A DNA stretch of 64,000 nt from Chaetomium olivaceum. Taxonomy: Eukaryota > Ascomycota > Sordariomycetes > Sordariales > Chaetomiaceae. Position 1 is the first letter of the stretch, and each line of letters begins with the position of its first letter. The stretch is from assembly GCA_039881045.1 (NCBI GenBank), contig JAYWVB010000029.1, positions 1 to 64,000 on the forward strand, written 5' to 3'. This document shows, piece after piece, positions 46,545-57,439 of the stretch. A model generated the notes under the pieces. That model was not told where the DNA came from. It did not search any database and saw nothing but the letters and a program-made list of their open reading frames with translations. A program made the position numbers and the translations under genes.

Positions 46545-49500
46545 GGGAACGGCCCGTCAAGCCATGGGAGTTTTAGGTTTACCCTGCCCTTCCTTGCGTA
46601 CAGATGAAAAACTGTCTTTGCATGGGCGGCCCAGGGGGCTGGCGCCGTGGATGGGGAAAGGGGCTAGGCGATGGATAGTACCCGGTCTTGCCTGATCCAG
46701 CCGGTGGCTTGGGTCGGTGCGGTAGCGCGGTGGCTTGCGGCATGGTATCGGAAGGACGGTACTATGGTATGGGTTGATGAATTATGTATGAATACCTACA
46801 ACACGACACAACACAGCAATGGATCAACCGGCCGCTCTCAGTCGCCCGCTTCCTCTTATCAGTTAGGGAAAAGAGGCGGAGTAGTGGGTTTATTATGGTA
46901 TCGGATTTCCATACATGAGGTTACTTCAAGTTGCGGTACTGAGAGTGATAACCAGTTCAACCTAATGTATTTTAAGCCGGTGAATCCATGAACCCCATGC
47001 CATTCCCTTGTGACTATGCACAGCTCGAACTTCTGTCTATGTTAGGAGACAAGAGCGGTTGAAATCATGATACGGGTTTACTTATTTAGATAGTCAAACC
47101 TCCCGTATTCTACGCCATTGTCCGAAGCAGTCAAATTCAAGCTTGACTCTCGCAACATTTCATGCAGTCACGTAATGACCACGCTCGTGGCCATCTTGAC
47201 AGCCATGCCCGGCATATTGCAGTCGACGACCTGATAATTGCCCCTAGGACAAAACAGAGTTAGCAGAACCCGGAAGAAAGAGAGCGGGCTCGAGTACTCT
47301 CGCTCGTCCACCTCCTAGAACTGTCCCGCGTTCTGAGACCAGAACGCTTAGATATCGTTGGTGAGCACCTGTATCAGAAACCCCCGGTTTTAACGGTGAC
47401 GCGCCAACAATGAAAATAACCCACGTTATTAAGACAATATAGCGGTATCCAACCCTCCTCAAATTAACGCCATCACTATCAAGTGAGTCTTGAGGCTACA
47501 AGAGATGACAGGGCTTGGGATTTAGAGAGTATTGACCTACAAGCCATGACTACAAGATTAAAACGTCCAGGCGCTGACCCCACGAATCATGTCATGACGA
47601 ACATCATCACGATCAAGTGAGGATGAAGGTGAGGGTGTTCGTGGTTGTTCAAAATCAGAGAGGGTTAGGGTTAACACCGAAAGAAACTCTGTTGACATGC
47701 GTTACAGATTACAGATTGACGGAGGTATCTGCGTGGCTGCGTACCGTACAAGTCATCCTGTATCGCTCTTCGGTCCGAAGAAAAGCAAGGGAGGAGCAAG
47801 ACGGCGTCCGATTCGCTAAGTTGAGGAGGCTCATGCAGCGAGGCGTTTTGGGAACTGACAGTGGGCGTTGTTGCTGCAAATCACTTCGAGCTGCATGCAC
47901 TGGCTGTGCATGGCCATTCTTGGAGCCCGCTGGAAGATCTCTGGACTAAATTCGTTATGTCGAAGCTCCACCTGGACATTCGTGACTGCTTTCCACGTTG
48001 ACGGGAGACATCTGCTGGGAAATGAACCCGGGAACGCTTTGAGCCTTCCCGCCCGGCCGGGGACGGCTCCAGCCACTTCAATGGCCAGCGATCAAGCTCC
48101 CGCGAGCGTTGCCTCGAGCTTGCCTGCCGGGGTCCCTGTCCAGCTCGTCGACCAACCCTCGGTGGCGCCCAACCGGTCTGCGGCACAGTAACCCGTGCTT
48201 TTTCGGCGACAACTGCCGGCAGTTTCCTTCAGGGGGAGAGGTTGGCTCCTCTGGCTGGCCATTCGGTGTGCATGCCGCGATCGGTTGATAGCGCGCCGCT
48301 CGGCTGCGAATTCGACCTCACCTCAGAAGAGATGTCCTACATAAAAACGCGCGCATCCCGTCTGGTGCGCATCTGGAGTTCCGAAATTCCGAGCTTGCCG
48401 TCCAACGTGTGCGCCGCATTGGGGAGATCTTTTCTTTTGGGCGTGTGGCGGCCCCGAATACCGTTCGCGTACCCCTGACCGCCGGCCTGTGAGTCCAAGC
48501 AGGCGACGATCATGTTGATGTTTCCGGGCTCTTCAGAGGGGCAGAAGACACGTGGTTGTCGGGATTGAGCCCCCGGGGAAGCGGCCCAACGGGACTTCTG
48601 CGCTGCTCCTTCTTTGTTGGGGCACTTCCGCGCCGCGACGCCATGTTACCTCTGTAATTATCCACCATATGATGACCGCCGGAATGCGCAATGGGGTGAG
48701 CCGAGGGGAAAGGCGTGAGACGTCACACTTGTGACCGCAGCGCCCCATTCTAAGTACTTCGTACTCATGGGTGTTCCACGTGTCTTGCTGCCGATGAACC
48801 CGCATTATCGTGATACCTGGCGGCGTTGCGAATGCGGACGAATCCATGCAGACCTGGAAATCAAAAGATCCGGGGTCCGGGACTGGAGCAGGACAAAACA
48901 GCGCCTTGGCGAACGGGGCGGCTGGCACACCATCAACCCATCAGAGAAGCAGCCACCGAGCTGGGACTCGGTCAGTTGGCATGGTTGGCTCGTTGTTAGT
49001 GCTTGGGCTTCGGGAGGCTTGATACGTTAAATGGGTAATTAACGCGAGAAAATCCGAGAACAGGTCTTTCCAATCATTGCGGTTCAACTTGGCAAGGAGC
49101 AGTGTCAGATTTGATGAAGTGAAAAGAGATGTCGTGTCCGTAAGCATCCACTGTGGAGCAAGATCGACGGCCATGACAGAAAGGCGACATTGGCAGGGCC
49201 AGAAAAAGCTGATGCAGGGTGGCGGTCAGTGCTCAAGGAACCAGCATCCGTAACTCCCACCTTGGGGGTGCATTGTTGTCGCGCCATGGCGGTCCTGCAG
49301 CGAAACGGAGAGGAGGGAAGAGGTAATTACCGGCTGTATTTTCACAGGTGTGGCCATGCTCGATTCGCGTGGATCGTGGAGTCGAGTCACCCCTGGCCCC
49401 TGCCCTTGAATCTCCCGCCCCAGCTTTCGGGCCCGGGGCTTACCTTCAGTTACATACCCCATTGCAGCGTCGTGTCGGTGCATGGCGCTTGCTTGACAAA

Positions 49501-50211
49501 GGAAACGGGGCCTGCCTTCTCCTTCCCACCGAGTTTCCCGCTGGCTGTGTTAACTCGGTATATGCACACCACACCGAATGTGCTGCCCTCTCAACCACCA
49601 GCTTCAAACGAAACGGGTTCCTGCCGCCAGCCAGCAACACCAGATCGAAGCCACCTGGACTGCCGCCAAGTCAGCATCAGCTTTCCCCCCATCCGGCATC
49701 ATTTCCGACCAGGGTCCGTCATCGCCATTACAGATTACCTCTTAGTTACCGAAGCTGCACCCCGGACGACAGAGCGTTTTTCCGCCCATTGCAACCTCGA
49801 GTTTTAAAACCCTCGACCAAAGTCGGGATTTTCGCCGTACAATCGACGGAACTTTACACACAAACCCAGCTGGCATCTTGCTATTTTCGATCCGGTTGGG
49901 TTAACCATTGTCGTTGCATCCTTCGCTGTTAACAGGAGGACCCTCGCAATTGAGAGTCGAGGCCATTCTCGATCGACCCACCGAGGCAACCATCCATCCG
50001 AGGCACCCATCTCCGCTGTTGCGGTGCTCGCCGATCGCAGCAACCCCCAATCCCCTCGCGCTCATGGTATTTTAGACGGAAACTCAGCACACCGACGAGT
50101 GCCCGGTGTTGCGCGTTCCGACTTGCTGTCCGCCGCCGCCAGCTTTCACCCGACGACAATTGCCGTCCGCTTCGAAACTCTAGCTGATCGACGCGCAAGC
50201 TGATGGTCGTC
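46545..50211. other. Large intergenic region
   Basis: 3.7 kb between cullin-1 and G-alpha, both on the + strand. Scattered open frames lack homology or regular composition. A TTAGGGTTA dimer at about 47663 is too short to be telomeric. The last several hundred bases are probably the G-alpha promoter and leader. No tRNA, rRNA or transposon is recognised. Confidence 0.55.
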
Positions 50212-51577
50212 ATGGGGTCCTGCATGAGTACCAGCGGGGAGGATTCGGACCAAAGAAAGAGAAGCAACAAGATAGACAAGGAACTCGAGGAGGACTCGAA
50301 AAAGCTGAGGAAGGAATGCAAGATTCTCCTGCTTGGTATGTCACCGGCCCCCCCGGAATTCGGAACCCCGACGGGCCGCTATCACATGCTGACTATTGAT
50401 GCAAAGGCTCGGGCGAGAGTGGGAAGTCGACGATCGTAAAGCAGATGAAGATTATCCATCTGAAGGGTTATTCACAAGACGAACTCGCCAGCTACCGTCC
50501 GACAGTCTACAAAAACTTGCTAGAATGCGCAAAAGCGCTATGTAGCGCCATGCGCCAGTTCGAGATCGAGCCAATGCTGGACGAGAACAGGGAACACTGC
50601 GATTTTCTCCTCGATTATTCGCTCGACACGAACCCACAAGCCAGGATCGACCCCAGGGTAGGCATCGCGGTCCAGTCGGTATGGAACGATCCGGCAAGGG
50701 AGCAGCTGATGGAGAGGCAAACCGAGTTCTACCTCATGGACTCGGCCGAATAGTTCGTGACGCCCTGTTTCGTATTTCTCATGGGAAAACGAATGACTAA
50801 CTTGGTGCAGCTTCTTTCAGGAGGCCAGCAGGATCGTGTCCCCCAGCTATCTCCCAGTGGAGATGGACGTGCTGCGGGCGAGAACAAAGACGACCGGTAT
50901 TTACGAGACGAGGTTCAAGATGGGACAACTGAGCATTCAGTGAGTCGGTACCTGTTCCCCTTAGTGGTTCTTGACTAATGCGGGTCTCCCCTTGCAGCAT
51001 GTTCGACGTCGGGGGGCAACGAAGCGAACGCAAGAAGTGGATTCACTGCTTTGAGAACGTGACATCCATCATATTCTGCGTTGCGTTGAGCGAATACGAT
51101 CAGGTTTTGTTGGAAGAGGCCAGCCAGGTACGCATTCCTGTCATGTCGCCGGTGCTATGGTCGCTGCTAACCATAGCCATAGAACCGCATGATGGAGAGC
51201 TTATTGCTGTTCGACTCAGTTGTCAACTCACGATGGTTCATGAGGACGAGCATTATCCTGTTTCTCAACAAGGTCGATATCTTCAAGCAGAAGCTCGGGC
51301 GGTCACCATTGGGCAGCTACTTTCCGGACTACTCGGGCGGGAACGACGTCAACAAGGCCGCCAAGTACCTGCTCTGGAGGTTTAACCAAGTCAACCGAGC
51401 CCACCTCAACCTCTATCCACAGTAAGTGCACCTGCCCGACCAGAGCCAGCCCTCTCACTTGCTCACCTCTTTGCCAGTTTAACGCAAGCTACCGACACCT
51501 CCAACATCCGACTCGTGTTCGCGGCAGTCAAGGAAACGATTCTAAACAACGCACTCAAGGACTCGGGCATTCTCTGA
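50212..51577 (+). CDS. gna-3: Heterotrimeric G protein alpha subunit, group III (GNA-3/GpaB type)
   Basis: Six exons: 50212-50335, 50407-50752, 50811-50939, 50998-51127, 51183-51421, 51478-51577, all in phase, giving 355 residues. The start MGSCMS supports N-myristoylation and palmitoylation, so 50212 is preferred over the in-frame ATG at 50203. G1 is LLLGSGESGKSTIVKQMK, split by intron 1. Switch I is RARTKTTGIYETRF, switch II DVGGQRSERKKW, and G4 FLNKVD. The end ALKDSGIL has no cysteine at -4, so no pertussis-toxin site. GNA-3 subunits act through adenylyl cyclase in conidiation and carbon sensing. There is no frame damage. Confidence 0.95.
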
Positions 51578-53757
51578 TACCCACGCCATTTTCCCAGTCC
51601 ATCAACCCATATTCCACTCGAACTCGAAAAACTACCATTTAGCGATTTTCCTTTCCCAATCCTGCTTAGAGCCATTTTCGAAGGCTGCATGACACGGCGT
51701 TGGAGGGGGCAGCAGTTCTATCATTTCTAGGCGACTATGCGAACCACGTTCGAAACACCACATCTCGCCTTCGTTTCTACTCGATGCCACCAGCAACTCG
51801 GCGGTATACTCCCCTGCGGCTGCTTACGAGCCAGCATCTAATCGACGCATTTTCTTTATTTTGTTTGTTTCGGTGGCGCATGATATTTCCCGGTGCTGCT
51901 GGCACTGGTGGGACCGCGTCTCGCTTTCACGTCTACTAGGTTTCAAAAGAGCTATATATACCGGGGGGTCCGGGCCGCGCAGCATTGGGTTGAGGGAAGA
52001 GGGTTCAAGCCGGGGGATCTGGAGCTCTTGTTGGTGTTATATATGGAGAGGGCAGTACCCTTGGCCCAGGATTTGCGACGTTTGTTTGGAAGAAAGGAAA
52101 ACGGCCGATACTGGAATATACCTACCTCGTCTGGTGCGAGAGAAGCAGTTATAGTCTGCATATGGCAGATGACCCAGTATCTAGTGGGCGAGAAATGAAA
52201 GCTGTGCGTGTTGAATTTTCATCCTCTTGGCTAGTCTAAAAGTTCCAGTGAAGTTGCTCAGGGGTATCAACATCTACAGTGAGTGAATAGCTCGCAATTC
52301 AGTCCTCGGTCGGATCCGTCCTTCCCCCTCGTCGCCCGCCGGAGAAGCGACTTTACGCCCCCGCCAGCGGACCACCCAGCGCTTATCAGCCTGCCCAGAC
52401 TCGTCGGGATGGCAGTTAATATCTCGGTGGCGAAATAGCAAGGATACATAGGAGAAAACACCAACATTGTCAATGGAGGGGGGCAGTTATGTTGCAAAGG
52501 AAATCACGAAAAGGACATCATGTAAAAACGGCCCATTTCTGCCTTTTATCTGAGATGTATGTAAATGCGCGGAAAAAGTCGAGAAGTCTTGCCCCCCTTT
52601 TCCACGAACACACCTGTCTCTTCCCAGTGAGCCGGCCGCATTTGCGTACCACAGCAATGATGTCAGTCCGGAGGAGGGGTAGGTTGGGCTGCTGGGGCGG
52701 GGGGCAGCAGGCAAGGCGCCGATTCCAGGGTTCCACTCCTGGCGGGTTGTCAAAGAGCCCAGGCCCTTCCAACGCTCCACCAAGCCCAGGATCCGAGACT
52801 TAGGCTCGAGCTCGAACTTATCCCCATGGCCTCATCCATCCCTCATTTTTCGCGTCTCTGGCACCGCGCCGCAGAATCTCGCGGCACTTCAGACGCCGCA
52901 AACTAGCTCCGCCTCCCCAGGAGATGGACGGAGGGTTTTGTGTGTCTGTTTACGCCGCTTTGGGAGTTTATGCGGAGTCCGCATTGGGCGAGGAATCTGG
53001 ATGGCATGTACACAGTAAGGTGGTTCGGCTCCTGCGAGTAAAATCGGCCGGGGAAGCCAGCCGCGTCCGGCGGACGACGCATCGCGTCGTATCGTCTGAC
53101 AACGGCGCTGCACAACGGCGCTGCGGTTGGATTCTGGAACCAACCTGCCTACCTTGTTGGCAGCTTTCAGTTGAAGTCATCACAGGCGCTTCCGGGTACA
53201 CGGCAGGGCGACGATGAGCTCGGCGCGAAGAATAATCCCGTCGTGACCGTCAGGCAACATCCCTCCCCATGCTTGGGCTTGCCGTCTGTCGTGATTGGCT
53301 ATAGAATTGCGTGCATATGCATGAGGGGGAGCTTCGCTGAGGAACGGGATCGAGCTCCAAGCTTGTCATCGCATCGTCAGGGGAGAGCCGGCACAGCATC
53401 CTGGTGGGATGGATGTCCAAGTGTCTTGCATGGGCAAAGGAGGGTGGAGGTTGGTAGCACCTAACGGAGGATTCCAGACCTGACTGCTTGCAGTGTCTGC
53501 CTGTTGCTAAGTTTGGGCAGGCACGAAGCGGGCAGCTTGGGCGTGCTTCGACATCGTCCATCCATTCTTCATCTTGCCCATCCAACTCGTGCTTGATTTC
53601 CTCCTTCTCTTCTTTCTGTGCACCATTTACCGCCACCCTATCTCTACCTCCCTCACAAACCCTACCCAACCAACCAAGCTTTTGGTCCCAGTAGGACTCT
53701 ATTGCTGCTACCTAGGTACAGACGACACCTCAGAACCAGTCCGGGAAGCCCGAAGAC
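51578..53757. other. Intergenic, upstream of glycogen phosphorylase
   Basis: 2.2 kb without recognisable coding or RNA genes; 3' flank of G-alpha and the phosphorylase promoter. CT-rich patches near 53560-53690 resemble a fungal leader. Confidence 0.6.
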
Positions 53758-55940
53758 ATGTCTTCCGACAAACAGCTACCCATCAGAGAGCGAACGGCGG
53801 CCCTCCGTTGGGGCCCCGGTTGTTGATGTTCATGGCTCGGTAGCTCCTGCGGGCATCTCACGCCCCAAGCACAAGCGCACACTCACCGGCTTTGGTGCTG
53901 GGGAAATCAAGCATGTTGAAGGTATGAATACCCCGCATGCTGTTCTGTTCGTTCTGTTCTATCCGGTCTCCATGGATACTATGGGATCATCGAGCTCCCC
54001 CAACTTAAACCACCCCACCCGCTGGAAGCTGCCCCTCATAGCCCTGAATGCGGGGTCGCCCAGCTCTTGCACAGCACTGTACCTATGTACCCAGTAAGCG
54101 AGCGAGCGCAGCTAACAAGCCCCCTTTTCTAGCCTCGATCCCGAGCCCCAGCGCGAGGCCTGGACGAAGCACCAGGTCAGCGGCTTCAAGGACAAGGATG
54201 CCTTCGAAAGCGAGGTGGTGCGGCACGTCGAGACGACGCTGGCCCGCAGCCTGTACAACTGCGATGAGACGGCCGCCTACTCGGCCACGGCCCTGGCTTT
54301 CCGCGACCGTCTCATCCTCGAGTGGAATCGCACACAGCAGCGCCAGACCTTCTCCGACAGCAAGCGGGTTTACTATCTCAGTCTGGAGTTCTTGATGGGA
54401 CGCGCCCTGGACAATGCGATGCTGAATGTGGGACAAAAGGAGCTGGCCAAAGGTGAGCTCTCTTTCTCTCTGGAACGGCTGGCTGCAAAGGTATGTTGCT
54501 AACATGGTGGCGGTAGATGGTCTCGCTGAACTTGGCTTCCGCATCGAGGATGTTATCCAGCAGGAGCACGACGCCGCCCTCGGCAACGGCGGTCTGGGAC
54601 GCCTGGCCGCTTGCTTCTTGGACAGCCTCGCCAGTCTGAACTACCCTGCAGGGGCTACGGCTTGCGGTACCGCTACGGTATCTTCAAGCAGGAAATCATC
54701 GATGGCTATCAGGTTGAGGTGCCGGACTACTGGCTTGACTTCAACCCCTGGGAGTTCCCCAGACACGATGTTACCGTTGATGTGAGTTATCTGCCTCCTT
54801 ACGGCCTAAAACGGCTTCGGATATTGACTGACCCGTACAGATCCAATTCTACGGCAAGGTTTCGACAGAAACCAATGAGAAAGGCAAGGTAATCAGCCAG
54901 TGGGAGGGTGGCGAGACGGTCAAGGCCGTCGCTTACGACGTACCTATCCCCGGGTACGCCACGCCGACCACCAACAACTTGAGACTGTGGTCCAGCAAAG
55001 CGGCCAGCGGCGAGTTCGACTTCCAGAAGTTCAACAGTGGAGAGTACGAGAGCTCCGTTGCTGACCAACAACGCGCCGAGACCATCAGCGCCGTGCTCTA
55101 CCCCAACGACAATCTCGACCGCGGTAAGGAGCTGCGTTTGAAGCAGCAATACTTCTGGGTTGCTGCTTCGCTGTACGACATTGTCCGCCGGTTCAAGAAG
55201 ACGAGGCGCTCTTGGAAGGAGTTCCCCGAGCAAGTTGCTATCCAGCTCAACGATACCCACCCAACGCTTGCCATCGTGGAGCTCCAGCGCATCCTGATCG
55301 ACCTCGAGGGCCTCGAGTGGGACGAGGCTTGGAACATCGTTGTTAACACCTTCGGCTACACCAACCACACCGTCCTTCCAGAGGCCCTCGAGAAGTGGTC
55401 CGTCCCACTAATCGAGAACCTTCTTCCACGCCATCTGCAGATCATCTACGACATCAACCTTTATTTCCTCCAGAAGGTCGAGCGCGAGTTCCGCGGCGAG
55501 GAGGACCTCAGCGACCTCCTGCGCGACGTTTCGATCGTCGAAGAGTCTGAGCCCAAGATGATTCGCATGGCCTACCTCGCCATTGTTGGCTCTCACAAGG
55601 TGAACGGTGTCGCCGAGCTGCATTCGGAGCTCATTACTACCACCATCTTCAAGGACTTTGTGCGCATTTTTGGCCCTGACAAGTTTACCAACGTGACCAA
55701 CGGCATCACCCACGCCGCTGGCTGCACCAGGCCAATCCCCGTTTGTCGGAGTTGATCGCTAGCAAGACGGGCGGCCACGGCTTCCTGAAGGACCTGACGA
55801 ACCTCAACAAGCTCGAGTTGCACATCAACGACAAGGAATTCCGCAAGGAGTGGGCCGAGATCAAGTACGCCAACAAGGTGCGCCTGGCTAAGCACATTAA
55901 GGCGACTACTGGCGTAACTGTCAACCCGGCCGCGCTCTTT

Positions 55941-55978
<38 letters not shown>

Positions 55979-56899
55979 ACAGATGAACATTTTGGCGCCA
56001 TCCACCGCTATCTGGAACTCAAGGCCATGTCGCCTGAGAGAAGCGCCAAAAGCAGATGCGCCGCGTCTCCATCTTTGGCGGCAAGGCTGCCCCAGGCTAC
56101 TGGATGGCCAAGCAGATCATCCATCTCATCAACAGTGTCGGCGCTGTGGTAAACAACGACAAGGACATTGGTGATCTCCTCAAGGTGGTATTCTTGGAAG
56201 ACTACAACGTCAGCAAGGCCGAGATGATCATCCCGGCATCGGATATCAGCGAGCATATTTCAACTGCCGGCACCGAGTAAGTGACCTTGTTCCCATGTCT
56301 CAATCAAATTGCCGAGTTAGACAGCTGACACGTTATAGGGCATCCGGTACAAGCAACATGAAGTTTGTGCTGAACGGTGGCCTGATCATCGGAACCTGCG
56401 ATGGAGCCAACGTACGTTTCCCTTCTAGTTCTACACTCGATTTACAATAAGAAAAACAGCTTACTGACTTGAATCCTAGATCGAAATCACGCGCGAGATC
56501 AGCGAACAAAATATATTCCTCTTCGGCCACCTCTCGGAGGAAGTCGATGACCTCCGGTACGCCCACCAGTCTGGCGAGCATGTGTTGGACCCCAAGCTGG
56601 TGCGCGTCTTTGAGGCGATCGAAAAGGGAACATTTGGCAACCCCAAGGACTTTTCCGACTTGATCTCGGCGATCCGCGACCACGGAGACTACTACCTGGT
56701 CTCGGACGACTTCTCGAGCTACGTCGACTCACACGCCGAGGTGGACAAGGCGTACCGCGACCAAGAAGGCTGGATCACCAAGTGCATCACGAGCGTCTCG
56801 CGCATGGGCTTCTTCAGCTCCGACAGGTGCATCAATGAGTACGCTGAGGAGATTTGGAATGTTGAGCCGTTGGATACGACCAAGGACAAGAAGGCTTAG
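53758..56899 (+). CDS. gpn: Glycogen phosphorylase
   Basis: Six exons: 53758-53921, 54133-54452, 54517-54781, 54841-56276, 56339-56411, 56480-56899. The conserved N-terminal block is RKH-type (KHKRTLTGFGAGEI), then YYLSLEFLMGRALDNAML and GNGGLGRLAACFLDSLA. NDTHPTLAIVEL lies in the middle, and ASGTSNMKFVLNGGLIIGT carries the lysine that binds pyridoxal phosphate. It releases glucose-1-phosphate from glycogen. The frame is broken six times: an extra base near 53790; single missing bases near 54142 (CCC run), 54651 (the T of TGG), 55709 (CCC run), 55994 (GG) and 56038 (GAG-GAG). After these corrections the exons total 2682 nt (893 residues), divisible by three and of normal length, with intact catalytic motifs. 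Sequence error is much more likely than a pseudogene. Confidence 0.93.
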
Positions 56900-57061
56900 G
56901 ATGCTTAGAAAGCCGGTGGAAAGTGGGGGGGCGTCCAAGATAGTGGTAGTGGCGGGGAAGGCACCCAGGGGAACACCAGGAACGGGGGAGGTAGTGATGG
57001 GGAGGATGGTGTGCGAAGCACCGCATCCGATCCCGTCGATTCGGATACCGGTGCTACAGTC

Positions 57062-57439
57062 ATGGCTGGTGGTGGAGCCGAGGATGAGCCTGGAGAGGAC
57101 TCTGAAATGGACCCTGAGATGAACCCCGAGAGGGACCCCGAGAGGGACCCCCGCCCGGAATTGGGATGGGAGCCACGCGGGCAGCCTATTGGGTTTATTG
57201 AATTTCTATCAATACAGACGGCGGTGTTACTGCTTGCAGCCATCCTGATGGCGGTTTGCGCTGCTGTCTTCCGGCTTGTGACTTGGTTCTATAGCGAGTT
57301 CGTCGCAGACCTAGTGGCTTTGCTGTCCGGAGACGAACCTGATCGATGGGGACGGATCAGCTTTGGGACCAGATGGGATCTGGAGCCATCTTCGTCGTCG
57401 TCTTCGCGGCAGTATCGACTTCCCAAAGGGCCTGAGTAA
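57062..57439 (+). CDS. Possible small acidic membrane protein
   Basis: An open frame of 125 residues from ATG at 57062; in-frame coding-like sequence extends back to 56909, so a longer start or an upstream exon is possible. An acidic repeat-like segment (SEMDPEMNPERDPERDP) is followed by one hydrophobic helix (IQTAVLLLAAILMAVCAAVF), then a short tail with an S stretch. Not recognised. It lies 162 nt after the phosphorylase stop on the same strand, so it could also be part of that gene's 3' UTR. Confidence 0.4.
   Translation: MAGGGAEDEPGEDSEMDPEMNPERDPERDPRPELGWEPRGQPIGFIEFLSIQTAVLLLAAILMAVCAAVFRLVTWFYSEFVADLVALLSGDEPDRWGRISFGTRWDLEPSSSSSSRQYRLPKGPE

Noticed and set aside
47655..47675. Telomere-like TTAGGGTTA sequence
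   Set aside because: Only about two units, in a gene-containing region; far too short for an interstitial telomere tract.
3364..56899. Broken genes as real pseudogenes from RIP
   Set aside because: RIP makes C-to-T changes and stops, not single-base indels in G/C runs; intact flanking motifs and essential functions argue for sequencing error.
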